Source: Paludibacteraceae bacterium | GTDB taxonomy: Bacteria > Bacteroidota > Bacteroidia > Bacteroidales > Paludibacteraceae | Reading direction: 5' to 3' | Assembly: GCA_024401475.1 (NCBI GenBank) | Contig: JAKSKZ010000025.1 | Span: 1-51,232 of the forward strand | DNA length: 51,232 bases | In this document: in pieces, positions 15,686 to 25,319 of the stretch | How positions within the stretch are numbered: the stretch's first letter is position 1 | How the letters are laid out: each line of letters starts with the position of its first letter | Made by a program: the position numbers and the translations under genes | The notes under the pieces: generated by a model | Told to the model about the DNA's origin: nothing | Seen by the model: the letters and a program-made list of their open reading frames with translations, nothing else | The model's database searches: none

Positions 15686-17536
15686 ATGGACAATAAACAA
15701 TATAACGCACTCTTCTCCTTCATCTGGAACATTGCCAACGATGTTCTGGTACATGCCTTTGAGAAGGGTGACTACAAGAAGATAATCCTGCCGTTCATGG
15801 TGCTTCGTCGTATCGACGTGCTCCTTGAACCAACCAAAGCTGCTGTTCTTGATAAGAAGGAGTTCTGCGACAGTCATCATTTAGCAGACTATACGCCTTT
15901 CCTCACTCAGGTTACTGGCTATCCGTTCTACAATACCAGTGCCTTCACGATGAAAACACTTAAAAACGAGATTGACCCACAACGTCTGAAGATGAATATC
16001 ATTGAGTATTTCAATGGTTTCTCTCAGGACGTGCAGGACATCATAGACAAGTTCAAACTTCGTCAGCAGGTTGATAATCTGACTGAGGCAGGTCGCCTCG
16101 GTTCGCTTCTGGAGAAGTTCACGGACGAGAATATCAACCTCTCTGTGAAGCCTATCATGCAGGAAGTAACCAACGAGGACGGCACAAAGGAGATGGTTGA
16201 ACGTCTGCCTGGACTCGACAACCACACCATGGGAACCATCTTCGAGGAACTGCTCCGTAAATTCAATGAGGAAAACAACGTGACAGAAGCCGGTGAGCAC
16301 TTCACACCTCGTGATTATGTTCGTTTGCTCGGACAGTTGGCTGTAGAGCCTATCAAGGACAAGATTACCGACAACACTTACACTATCTATGATGGTGCAT
16401 GTGGTACTGGTGGCATCCTGACCATTGCACAGGAAGAGATTGAGCGCATAGCCAATGAAGAAGGCAAGCGTGTCCGCACAAGCATCTTCGGACAGGAGTT
16501 GCAACCTGATACATACGCAACCTGCAAGGCTGACCTTATGATAAGTGGAAACATCAACAAGTTCTCTTATCGTCTCGGTACAGTTGATCATCAGTATATT
16601 GCCTTTGGTTCAACCATCAGTCAGGACGGACATGCTGGCGAGAAGTTCGATTTCTGCATTAGCAATCCACCTTTTGGTACTCCATGGAAAGAAGACCTGA
16701 AGAACTGGGGCATTGGCGACAAGAAAGAAATTACTGACCCTCGTTTCTTTGATGGAGTGAATAGTTTCATTCCTGACATTGGCGACTGTCAGATGCTTTT
16801 CCTTGCAAACAACATCAGTCGTATGAAGGACACACCAATGGGAACTCGCATCGTAGAGGTTCACAATGGCTCTTCGTTATTCACGGGCAATGCAGGTGGT
16901 GGCGAGAGTAATCTGCGTAAGTATATAATTGAGAATGATCTTCTTGAAGCTATTGTTGCTATGCCAGAGAAAGACTTCTACAATACTGGAATTGGCACGT
17001 TCATCTGGATTATCACTAATCGCAAGGAGGAACGTCGAAAAGGATTTGTGCAACTTATTGATGCAACAAACATCAATACCCCACTCCGTAAGAACCTTGG
17101 AGAGAAGAACTGTGAGACTTCTGAAGCAGACCGTCAGAAAATTGTACAGCTTCTTACGGAATTCAAGGAAACTCCAGAAAGCAAAATCTTCAAGAATGAG
17201 GAATTTGGCTACTGGCAAGTACCTGTACTTCGTCCAAAACGCGACAAAGAAGGCAATATTGTCCTCAAAAAAGGGAAGCCTGTTATGGCAAAGAACCGCA
17301 ACGAGGTTGAACAGATTCCACTTCTTTACCCAGGCGGCATAGAGGCTTTCTATGAGAAGGAGGTAAAACCATACGATTCAGAAGCTCTGTTTGATGAACC
17401 AATCATCGGCTATGAACTTTCCTTCACCAAGTATTTCTACAAACCTGTAGAATTGCGCACTCTTAGTGCAATCATGGATGATATTCGAAGCATAGAGGCT
17501 GATACAGACGGATTGTTGGACGAAATCATGAAGTAA
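15686..17536 (+). CDS. hsdM: Type I restriction-modification methyltransferase subunit HsdM
   Basis: 616 residues. The N-terminal HsdM helical domain (FIWNIANDVLVHAFEKGDYKK) is followed by an N6-adenine methyltransferase. Motif I is YDGACGTGGIL at about residue 235, with GEHFTPRDYVRLL just before it, and motif IV is SNPPFGTPW at about 325. It binds S-adenosylmethionine and methylates adenine at sites chosen by HsdS. The 4-bp gap to hsdS and similar spacing downstream indicate one operon. All expected motifs are intact. Confidence 0.96.
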   Translation: MDNKQYNALFSFIWNIANDVLVHAFEKGDYKKIILPFMVLRRIDVLLEPTKAAVLDKKEFCDSHHLADYTPFLTQVTGYPFYNTSAFTMKTLKNEIDPQRLKMNIIEYFNGFSQDVQDIIDKFKLRQQVDNLTEAGRLGSLLEKFTDENINLSVKPIMQEVTNEDGTKEMVERLPGLDNHTMGTIFEELLRKFNEENNVTEAGEHFTPRDYVRLLGQLAVEPIKDKITDNTYTIYDGACGTGGILTIAQEEIERIANEEGKRVRTSIFGQELQPDTYATCKADLMISGNINKFSYRLGTVDHQYIAFGSTISQDGHAGEKFDFCISNPPFGTPWKEDLKNWGIGDKKEITDPRFFDGVNSFIPDIGDCQMLFLANNISRMKDTPMGTRIVEVHNGSSLFTGNAGGGESNLRKYIIENDLLEAIVAMPEKDFYNTGIGTFIWIITNRKEERRKGFVQLIDATNINTPLRKNLGEKNCETSEADRQKIVQLLTEFKETPESKIFKNEEFGYWQVPVLRPKRDKEGNIVLKKGKPVMAKNRNEVEQIPLLYPGGIEAFYEKEVKPYDSEALFDEPIIGYELSFTKYFYKPVELRTLSAIMDDIRSIEADTDGLLDEIMK

Positions 17537-17540
17537 TGAT

Positions 17541-18803
17541 ATGGCACAACGATACGAAACATATAAGGATAGTGGTGTACAATGGCTTGGAGAGATTCCG
17601 AGTCATTGGAATACACTATTAAATGGCATCCTGTTTGTTGAAGATGTCAGAAAACCTGAGGCAAACGACGTTCCGCTTTCGTTGTCGCAGGTAGATGGTG
17701 TTATCCCAACTGATGAAATGAAAGAATCTTCATTAAAAACATCATCCTATGATAACTGGAAGAGAGTCATTATTGATGATCTTGTTTTGAATAGATTCAA
17801 AGCACATTTAGGTGTGATGTTTGCATCGAGTTATGTTGGAATGGTGTCTTTTCATTATGGTGTATTCAAGGCAAAGATGGAACTTGTTCCTAAATACTAT
17901 GAATATCTATACCATACAAACGTTTATCGTTTCATCTACGCTGATGCATCAAAAGGTATGACTGTAGGTTTGCAGAACTTATCGAATACCAGTTTTTACA
18001 ATGTAAGAGCAATCTACCCTCCAAAGGAAGAACAACAATCTATCGTTGCCTACCTTGATGACAAATGCGGAAAGATAGACGAATGGGTAAACAAAAAACA
18101 GAAGGAAGTGGAGTATCTTCAAGAATTGAAACAACGTGTCATTGCAGATGCTGTAACACGAGGTCTCAATCCAAACGTCACGATGAAACAAACCAATAAC
18201 ATTTGTCTTGGTGATGTTCCAGAGCATTGGCAAGTAATGAGATATGGGACATTATTTAAGCTAAAACCAGTAAAACAACATCATGGAGAAGAATTACTTT
18301 CAGTGTTCTTAAATTGGGGCGTCATAAAGGCTGCAGAGTCGGACAAAAGAACCCATGCAGCTTCAGAAGATTTATCGAAATATCAATTAGTAGAACCAAC
18401 AGACTTTGTCATGAATAACCAGCAAGCATGGCGTGGCTCTGTGGGCGTATCCAAATTAATGGGTATTATAAGCCCTGCATATCATATCTTTATTATGCCC
18501 ACATGCTTTGATGCTGATTATGCAAATGCATTATTGCGTTCAAAAGCTATTGTCGGTCAGTTTGAGATGAGTTCAAGGGGAGTTGGAAGCATACAAAGGA
18601 CTTTGAATTTTAATTGGCTTAACAATCGATTGGTTCCTGTTCCTCCTCTTGAAGAACAGAAGCAAATCGTCGCTCACATCACCGACAAGACCTCCAAGAT
18701 TGACAAACTAATTTCCAACATCAACAAGGAGATTGAAGGTATAAAGGAATACAAACGACGTCTCATCAGCGACGTAGTTACAGGTCAAATCAAGGTATGT
18801 TAA
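17541..18803 (+). CDS. hsdS: Type I restriction-modification specificity subunit HsdS
   Basis: 420 residues with two target-recognition domains. Each half opens with a GxxPxHW motif (GEIPSHWN near residue 16, GDVPEHWQ near 226) and ends with a conserved spacer helix (PPKEEQQSIVAYLDDKCGKI; PPLEEQKQIVAHITDKTSKI). The first TRD recognises one half of a bipartite site and the second the other; the two halves differ in sequence, so an asymmetric site is expected. No inverted hsdS fragments or recombinase are seen nearby, so phase variation by inversion is not suggested. Confidence 0.95.
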   Translation: MAQRYETYKDSGVQWLGEIPSHWNTLLNGILFVEDVRKPEANDVPLSLSQVDGVIPTDEMKESSLKTSSYDNWKRVIIDDLVLNRFKAHLGVMFASSYVGMVSFHYGVFKAKMELVPKYYEYLYHTNVYRFIYADASKGMTVGLQNLSNTSFYNVRAIYPPKEEQQSIVAYLDDKCGKIDEWVNKKQKEVEYLQELKQRVIADAVTRGLNPNVTMKQTNNICLGDVPEHWQVMRYGTLFKLKPVKQHHGEELLSVFLNWGVIKAAESDKRTHAASEDLSKYQLVEPTDFVMNNQQAWRGSVGVSKLMGIISPAYHIFIMPTCFDADYANALLRSKAIVGQFEMSSRGVGSIQRTLNFNWLNNRLVPVPPLEEQKQIVAHITDKTSKIDKLISNINKEIEGIKEYKRRLISDVVTGQIKVC

Positions 18804-18807
18804 GCAA

Positions 18808-19899
18808 ATGGAAGACTACAGCGAATACATCATACAAGGCGAACCTGACAAAAGAGAACGTGTAAGGAACTGGATGACTGCCATCGGTTTGCAGGACGTA
18901 GATGACCTCAAACCGTCGCAGTACTTCCTTGATACCGTCAAGCAGAACATTGAAGGCAAGATTACGCTCGAAGAAGTCCGTAAACTTGTCGATCAGTACT
19001 ATACCACAAAGGAAGGTCTTCAGCAGGAGAAACGCACGGAAGAAGCCGACAAGGTGGCTGTTCGTATAGCAGAACTGATTGCACATAAGACATTCAGCTT
19101 CCGTCCAAACAGCCTTGCATCCATTCATCGCCATCTGTTTGAAGGCATCTACAAGTTTGCTGGTACATACCGAGATTACAACATAACCAAACCAGAACTC
19201 GTATTGCGTGGTGATACCGTAAGATACGAATCAGGCAACCTGATAAGCGATACCTTGGAGTATGAGTTTGACACTGAAAAGAAGTTCTCATACGAAGGTC
19301 TGTCTATGCCAGAAATGGTGAAGCACATAAGCCGTTTTATAGCAAACGTATGGCAGATACATCCTTTTGGCGAAGGAAACACTCGTACAACTGCAGTGTT
19401 CACGATACAGTTCCTGAGAAACCTTGGTTTTGAGGTCACAAACGAGATCTTTGCTGAGAACTCCAAGTATTTCCGCAACTCACTCGTTAGAGCCAACTAC
19501 ACCAATATGCAGTATGGCATTACTGAGACAACTGAGTATCTGGAGCGATTCTTCCGTAACCTGCTTATGGGAGAACAGAATGAGTTAAAGAGCAGGTACA
19601 TGATAGTGGGTACAAGCTGGGAAGAGAACAAGAAGGAAGATGCAGTTGCTACCCAAGAAAGTACCCAAGAAAACATAGGTAGTACCCAAGAAAGTACCCA
19701 AGAAACGAATAAGAGTACCCAAGAAATGGTTCTTGATGAGATACGCAAGCATCCTTTCACTACTCGCGAACAGCTTGCCAAGGTCATCGGCATCACGCCA
19801 GATGGCATCAAGAAGCAACTGGACAAATTGAAGAAGGCAAATGTCATCAAGCATGTAGGACCAACGAAAGGTGGTCATTGGGAAATCATAAAAGAATAA
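18808..19899 (+). CDS. Fic-domain protein with C-terminal winged HTH
   Basis: 363 residues. The Fic core lies at about residues 90-230 and contains IHPFGEGNTRTTAVF, where the family motif is HPFx[D/E]GNGRxxR; the second Gly is Thr here, a variant I believe is common in Fic proteins of restriction loci. Residues 275-310 are a Ser-Thr-Gln-Glu repeat linker with five STQE/ATQE units. A winged HTH follows (TTREQLAKVIGITPDGIKKQLDKLK). Fic enzymes AMPylate or otherwise modify target proteins. The location between hsdS and hsdR, with 4-bp spacers, argues for a regulatory or toxin-like role in the same system; the target is unknown. Confidence 0.9.
   Translation: MEDYSEYIIQGEPDKRERVRNWMTAIGLQDVDDLKPSQYFLDTVKQNIEGKITLEEVRKLVDQYYTTKEGLQQEKRTEEADKVAVRIAELIAHKTFSFRPNSLASIHRHLFEGIYKFAGTYRDYNITKPELVLRGDTVRYESGNLISDTLEYEFDTEKKFSYEGLSMPEMVKHISRFIANVWQIHPFGEGNTRTTAVFTIQFLRNLGFEVTNEIFAENSKYFRNSLVRANYTNMQYGITETTEYLERFFRNLLMGEQNELKSRYMIVGTSWEENKKEDAVATQESTQENIGSTQESTQETNKSTQEMVLDEIRKHPFTTREQLAKVIGITPDGIKKQLDKLKKANVIKHVGPTKGGHWEIIKE
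19650..19728 (+). repeat. Short coding repeat in the Fic gene
   Basis: Five copies of ACCCAAGAAA, mostly preceded by AGT, encode the STQE linker. Spacing is irregular but in frame. Confidence 0.85.
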
Positions 19900-19903
19900 G
19901 GCT

Positions 19904-22900
19904 ATGGACACATCAGAAACAGGACTTGAAAAGATAATCGTTGACTGGCTGCGTGACCATAGCGGCTACGAGCAGGAAACTCCACACGCTTACAACAAGG
20001 ACTTTGCCTTGGTTGACAAGTGGGTGGAACGATTCGTTACAGAAACTCAACCAGAGAAGGTGAAGCAATCAATGTGTTTTGCCTCACCAAGTGAGCGTTT
20101 CAAGTTCTTCACCCGACTGTCAAACGAGATAACAAAGCGTGGTGTGTCAGATGTACTACGCAAGGGATATAAATTCAATGGTTCAACCTTTGATCTGTAC
20201 TACCCATTGCCATCAGAACTGAATCCAAGTGCCAAGGTTGCATACGAACACAACATCTTTGGTGTTATCCGTCAGGTGATGTACTCGAAGGTGAATACCA
20301 ACGAGATAGACTTCGTGGTGTTCATAAATGGCTTGCCACTCGCCACGTTTGAGTTGAAGAACAACTTTACAGGTCAGACATACGAGAATGCCATTGCTCA
20401 ATATCGTACAGATAGAGACCCGAAGGAGCTGCTGTTACAGAAGAAACGCTGTGCAGTACACTTTGCTGTGGATGACTGCCAAGTATGGATGTGTACAGCT
20501 TTGGCTGGCAAGGACTCCTGGTTCCTGCCGTTCAACTGCGGTGTAAATGGCGGTGCAGGTAATCCTGTCATTGAAGGAGATACAATGACTTCATACCTCT
20601 GGAAGGATGTTCTGACCAAGCCTACACTCTCCAATATCATTGAGAATTTTGCGCAGGTCATCAGCAGCGAAGACAAGAAGACTCATAAGATGAAGGAAAC
20701 TGTCATCTGGCCACGATACCATCAGCTGGATGCAGTTCGCACTTTGCTGAATGTGACAAAAATGTCGCCTATCGGTCGTAGATTCCTCATTCAGCACAGT
20801 GCCGGAAGTGGTAAGTCAAACTCCATCACATGGCTTGCTTATCAGCTCGTCACCCTGTTGCAACAGAACCAGGAACCATTCTTTGATAGTATAATAGTGG
20901 TTACCGACCGTGTGAACCTCGACAAACAGATACGTGATAACATCAATGCCTTCCAGAGATTGAGTAATCTTGTTGGATGGGCAGATAAATCGGGAACACT
21001 TCGTGAACTTTTGACAGGAGGGAAAAAGATTATTATAAGTACCATCTTCAAGTTCTCATTCATCCTCGATGAGATTGGAAGTTCATTAAAGGACAAACGG
21101 TTTGCCATTATCATAGATGAAGCACACAGTAGCCAGAATGGATCGCTGTCTGCTAATCTTGCTACTGGCATATCGGGTAATGCAACACCTGTAATTCCGT
21201 TGAAGACTGGTGGCTATACCTATGAAGAAGATGGTTATCCATCAATGGTAGCAGATAACTCTGACGTTACCTATGGTGAACCAGAGGATATTGAAGACAA
21301 GATTCATAGAATAATAAAGGGAAGGAAGATGGCAAAGAATGCCAACTACTATGCCTTTACCGCTACACCAAAGAACAAGACTCTGGAAATGTTCGGTGAT
21401 AAGGTTGAACGCATAAATGAGGAACCTCTGTACATTCCTTTCCACGAATACACTATGAAGCAAGCCATTGAGGAAGGATTTATCCTCGATGTGCTGAAGA
21501 ACTATACACCTTACTCTTCTTATTATCGTGTACTGAAGGCTGTCGAAGACGATCCTGAATACGATAAGAAGAAGGCATTGGGCAAGATTCGTGCTTATGT
21601 AGAGCGTCAGCCTGAAACTATTGAGAAGAAGGCAGAAATCATTGTTGAGCACTTCTTGAAGAAAGTCTATATGAAGATTGGTGGCAAGGCTCGTGCCATG
21701 GTGATAACCAGTAGTATTGAACGTGCCATTGAGTTCTACAATGTGATTACCAAGATGCTTGAAGAGCGCAACAGTCCTTACAAGGCTATTGTGGCATTCA
21801 CTGATAAGGTGATTAACGGCAAGATAGTTACCGAAGCCGAGTTGAACGGATTCCCATCTGCCGAGATAGAACAGCGTGTGGAACAGGAGCCTTACCGCTT
21901 CCTGATTGTAGCAGATAAGTTCCAGACAGGTTATGACCAACCATTACTGCATACCATGTATGTGGATAAGCAGATAAGTGACCTGAAGGCAGTACAGACG
22001 CTCTCACGTTTGAACCGTTGTCATCCAAAGAAGCAAGATACCTTTGTTCTTGACTTTGCCAATGACCCTGAAATGATTCGCCAGTCATTCCAGAGGTACT
22101 ACAAGACAACCATACTCGAAGGAGAGTCTGATGTGAACAAGCTCAATGACCTCACCGAGACTATCGAGGCTTTCAACTTCTATACTCAGGATGATGTTGA
22201 CCAAGTGGCAACACTCAAACTGATGGGAACGGATGAAGACCGTCCAAAGATAGACTCAATCATTGATGCCGTTGTGGTACGCTTCAAAGCAGAACTCAAT
22301 GAGGATGAGCAGATAAAGTGTAAGAGTGCCATCAAGAACTTCAACCGTTGCTACCCTTATTTCTCTGCAATCATGCCGTATGAGAGTCCGGAATGGGAAA
22401 AGCAGTATGTCTTCTATTCCCTTCTGGTCAAGAAGTTGCCAAAGTTGAAGATTGATGACTACACAGATGGTTTGCTTGATGACATCGACTTTGACAAGTA
22501 TCGCATCGTGAAGGAAGAGGAACGTGCTATCGTCCTTGAAAACGAAGACACTAACGTCAAGCCTATTCCTGTAGGAACAGGTGGAGGTAAGCCACAGCCA
22601 GAAATGGATGTTCTGTCAAGTATCGTGAAGGACTTCAACGATACCTACGGCAACATCGAGTGGAAGAACCGTGACGAAGTGCAACGCCAGATCGAAGAGT
22701 TGCCAGCCCGCATTGCTACGAGCGTTGACTTTGCAAATGCCGTTCGCAATGGCGATAAGCAAGTGGCGCAGATTGCCTTCAACGATGACATCATCAACAT
22801 CGTAGCATCGATGCTGGAGGAGAAGACCGAGTTCGTACAAACATACTTTGCAAATCCAGACTTCCAAAACTTTGTGAATGCAAGGGTGTTCCAGGCAGCG

Positions 22901-22924
22901 GTAAGTAAGTTATCGACAATGTAG
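19904..22924 (+). CDS. hsdR: Type I restriction endonuclease subunit HsdR
   Basis: 1006 residues. The N-terminal nuclease domain has the ExK pair in ATFELKNNF (Glu150, Lys152). The helicase motor follows: Walker A HSAGSGKSNS at about residue 300, IIIDEAHSSQ at about 404, FTATPKN at about 487 and the late motif QTGYDQPLLHTMYVDK near 676, then LSRLNR. The C-terminal helical domain docks on the methylase. HsdR translocates DNA with ATP and cuts at distant sites when HsdM2S meets unmethylated targets. All catalytic motifs are present, so the system looks functional. Confidence 0.96.
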   Translation: MDTSETGLEKIIVDWLRDHSGYEQETPHAYNKDFALVDKWVERFVTETQPEKVKQSMCFASPSERFKFFTRLSNEITKRGVSDVLRKGYKFNGSTFDLYYPLPSELNPSAKVAYEHNIFGVIRQVMYSKVNTNEIDFVVFINGLPLATFELKNNFTGQTYENAIAQYRTDRDPKELLLQKKRCAVHFAVDDCQVWMCTALAGKDSWFLPFNCGVNGGAGNPVIEGDTMTSYLWKDVLTKPTLSNIIENFAQVISSEDKKTHKMKETVIWPRYHQLDAVRTLLNVTKMSPIGRRFLIQHSAGSGKSNSITWLAYQLVTLLQQNQEPFFDSIIVVTDRVNLDKQIRDNINAFQRLSNLVGWADKSGTLRELLTGGKKIIISTIFKFSFILDEIGSSLKDKRFAIIIDEAHSSQNGSLSANLATGISGNATPVIPLKTGGYTYEEDGYPSMVADNSDVTYGEPEDIEDKIHRIIKGRKMAKNANYYAFTATPKNKTLEMFGDKVERINEEPLYIPFHEYTMKQAIEEGFILDVLKNYTPYSSYYRVLKAVEDDPEYDKKKALGKIRAYVERQPETIEKKAEIIVEHFLKKVYMKIGGKARAMVITSSIERAIEFYNVITKMLEERNSPYKAIVAFTDKVINGKIVTEAELNGFPSAEIEQRVEQEPYRFLIVADKFQTGYDQPLLHTMYVDKQISDLKAVQTLSRLNRCHPKKQDTFVLDFANDPEMIRQSFQRYYKTTILEGESDVNKLNDLTETIEAFNFYTQDDVDQVATLKLMGTDEDRPKIDSIIDAVVVRFKAELNEDEQIKCKSAIKNFNRCYPYFSAIMPYESPEWEKQYVFYSLLVKKLPKLKIDDYTDGLLDDIDFDKYRIVKEEERAIVLENEDTNVKPIPVGTGGGKPQPEMDVLSSIVKDFNDTYGNIEWKNRDEVQRQIEELPARIATSVDFANAVRNGDKQVAQIAFNDDIINIVASMLEEKTEFVQTYFANPDFQNFVNARVFQAAVSKLSTM

Positions 22925-22997
22925 ATATTATCATTTTGAATTAGATTGCCTTTGCGATCTAAACTATGATTTATAATAACGATTAAACTTAATTTAC

Positions 22998-25133
22998 ATG
23001 TCAGAATTTATCAGAGCTATTGGTATTTATTACAAAAACGAGCTGAATGCTATAAAGAAAAGTAGTAACCCACTTCAACCTGTATATGAGGCTTTCTCAA
23101 ATGCATGGGAATCGATTGTTGAGAGATTTCCCAAGGAGCATTTGCGACATGGCAAAATACGAATGGAATTCCACTATATAATGGGACTCTTTCAGGATGA
23201 TGCAGATAACCGTACAGCTGCATTGGATAAGATTGTAATTATTGACAATGGCGTTGGCATCAATCCTGCCAGTTACAATAGATTGTTGACATTGCGAGAT
23301 AATAGCAAATCTGTTTGTAATAAAGGAACTGGACGAATACAGTTCGCACACTATTTTGATGAAACTACTTTTGATAGTACGTATTCCATTGATAAACATG
23401 ATGGCAAGCATATCGTCATGACATTATCAAAGAAGCAAGCTTTCTTGAATAATAACGCTATACTCCGCAAGGAATTAGAAGAGAATGTCACAGACTGGCA
23501 ACCATACACAAAGGTGACCTTATCACGAATATTGGATGAGAAGAAGGATGGCAAGTATTATGGAGAGATGTCGTTAGAAAACTTCATAACCGAACTGAAA
23601 CATCACTTTCTTGCAAGATTATGCGAAAGCCGTTCAAATCTCCCAACTATTGAACTTGTTCGATATGAAGACGGCTCAGCGTTAGAACCCCTTTATATTC
23701 TCCAAGAACATATCCCTACAGCAGACAAGACAGAGGAAATCATAGTCAAATACAGCAAACTCGATGAGCATAATAAAGTCGTTAATACTGATCGTGCAGC
23801 CGTGTTTACACTTATGTCTTTTATTCAACCTAAAGATGCTTTGTCTCAGAATTCTCTTTATTATGTTAGCAATGGTGCTCTGGCTCAAGAAAATGCAGTT
23901 GACGGTCTGCCTAAAAAAGATTCTATTGATGGCAACCGTTATATGTTCTTGTTAAGTGGAGATTATTTTGACAATGTTGATGATGATATGAGAGGAAATC
24001 TTCATTTGGTAAAAGAATCTGCATTCAAAAAACAGAATGAGGCAACCCTATTTGCAGAAGAAGAACTCCTGGTTGACAATATTGCTGCTCAGGCAAATGA
24101 GAAAATTGCAGAAGTATATCCTGTATTCTCTGCAAAAAGGGAGGAAACTCTACGCAAATTGGATGAACTTCAGAGCATGTTCTTGATTGATGAAGAATCC
24201 ATTGAAGCATTCCGTAAAAAAATAAAATCATCAGATACTGACGAACAAATATTATCCACAATATATAAGACAGAGATGGAAGAGACAGCTCGGCGTGATG
24301 CTGAACTGAAAGTTGAATTTGAGAAGGTGAAAGCTCTGACGCCTGATAGAAATGGGTATCAGCAGCAATTAAAAGAACATGTCGATGCTTTTACAAAACT
24401 TATCCCTTTGCAGAATCGTACAAATTTGACGAAATATATAGCAAGACGCAAGTTGGTCTTAGAAATCTTCAAAACAATTTTGGAGAACGAAAAGAAAAAT
24501 GCAAAGAAGACAGGTAGCGTCAATGAAGATGTCTTGCATAATCTGATATTTCGCCAGAAAACAGAAAATAACGGTCCAGAAAGCAGTGATATGTGGCTGC
24601 TAAACGATGAGTATATCTATTTTTCTGGAACATCTGACTTAGAACTTAAACAAATTGAGATTAACGGCAAGAAACTTCTGAAACAAAATATGACTAATGA
24701 TGAGGAGGAATATCTTGTAAAAGCAGGACATGACGGTGGAAAACGTCGCCCAGATATTTTTTTGTTTCCCAAAGAAGGACGATGCGTCATAGTTGAATTC
24801 AAGGCACCTGATGTAGATGTTGCCAATCACCTGAATCAAATTAATAGGTATGCAAGATTGATTAACAACTTGTCAGACCCATCATTTGGTTTCAACAAAT
24901 ATTATGGCTATTTGATTGGCGAGAACATCGATATAGAAGAAATACGTGATAGTGATCCGTATTTTCAAGAAGCACCTAATTTGGGCTACATATTCAAACC
25001 ATATTTACCCGTGTCTGCAAAGTTTGGAAGAAAAGATGGTTCCCTATATACTGAAGTGATAAAGTATTCTGATATTTTGGAAAGAGCACAACATCGTAAT
25101 CAAATATTTTTAGACAAACTTGATGGGAAATAG
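22998..25133 (+). CDS. GHKL ATPase fused to a PD-(D/E)XK nuclease-like domain
   Basis: 711 residues. The N-terminal third is a GHKL (Hsp90/MutL/MORC-like) ATPase: Glu31 and Asn35 in EAFSNAWES (N box), IIDNGVGI at 81-88 (G1 box), and KGTGRIQFAHYF at 109-120 (G2-like). Helical, charged, probably coiled-coil sequence fills about 365-450. Near the C-terminus RRPDIFLF ... IVEFKAPD supplies Asp586, Glu600 and Lys602, a D-x13-ExK nuclease signature. It starts 73 bp after hsdR on the same strand and may be cotranscribed. GHKL ATPases are known in some restriction-like loci. I do not recognise this exact architecture as a named defence system. Confidence 0.8.
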   Translation: MSEFIRAIGIYYKNELNAIKKSSNPLQPVYEAFSNAWESIVERFPKEHLRHGKIRMEFHYIMGLFQDDADNRTAALDKIVIIDNGVGINPASYNRLLTLRDNSKSVCNKGTGRIQFAHYFDETTFDSTYSIDKHDGKHIVMTLSKKQAFLNNNAILRKELEENVTDWQPYTKVTLSRILDEKKDGKYYGEMSLENFITELKHHFLARLCESRSNLPTIELVRYEDGSALEPLYILQEHIPTADKTEEIIVKYSKLDEHNKVVNTDRAAVFTLMSFIQPKDALSQNSLYYVSNGALAQENAVDGLPKKDSIDGNRYMFLLSGDYFDNVDDDMRGNLHLVKESAFKKQNEATLFAEEELLVDNIAAQANEKIAEVYPVFSAKREETLRKLDELQSMFLIDEESIEAFRKKIKSSDTDEQILSTIYKTEMEETARRDAELKVEFEKVKALTPDRNGYQQQLKEHVDAFTKLIPLQNRTNLTKYIARRKLVLEIFKTILENEKKNAKKTGSVNEDVLHNLIFRQKTENNGPESSDMWLLNDEYIYFSGTSDLELKQIEINGKKLLKQNMTNDEEEYLVKAGHDGGKRRPDIFLFPKEGRCVIVEFKAPDVDVANHLNQINRYARLINNLSDPSFGFNKYYGYLIGENIDIEEIRDSDPYFQEAPNLGYIFKPYLPVSAKFGRKDGSLYTEVIKYSDILERAQHRNQIFLDKLDGK

Positions 25134-25184
25134 TTAAAATTCCTCTAAACATCCTTCAAATTTAATATACTGACAATTCATTAA

Positions 25185-25313
25185 CTGATCAAGAAACATA
25201 ATACAATCTTGGAAGCAGGAATCGCGGCACCATCAGCTTGCAACCTACAACCTTGGAGATTCGTTGTAGTCACTGACATCAATACATTTACTCACACGAC
25301 AACATTAAAGTAG
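25185..25313 (+). pseudogene. Nitroreductase fragment
   Basis: An open stretch without a start codon reads ILEAGIAAPSACNLQPWRF then VVVTD, which is the N-terminal FMN-binding signature of nitroreductase-family flavoproteins. It stops after about 36 codons at a TAG and nothing of the rest of the family follows. It marks decayed DNA at the right edge of the defence island. Confidence 0.75.
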
Positions 25314-25319
25314 CATAAT

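Noticed and set aside
15881..16591. 236-residue minus-strand frame inside hsdM
   Set aside because: Antisense to the methyltransferase core; no start context and no recognisable domain.
17541..18803. Phase-variable hsdS by inversion
   Set aside because: No partial hsdS copies, inverted repeats or site-specific recombinase nearby in the window.
21242..21940. 232-residue minus-strand frame inside hsdR
   Set aside because: Antisense to conserved helicase motifs and without any family resemblance.
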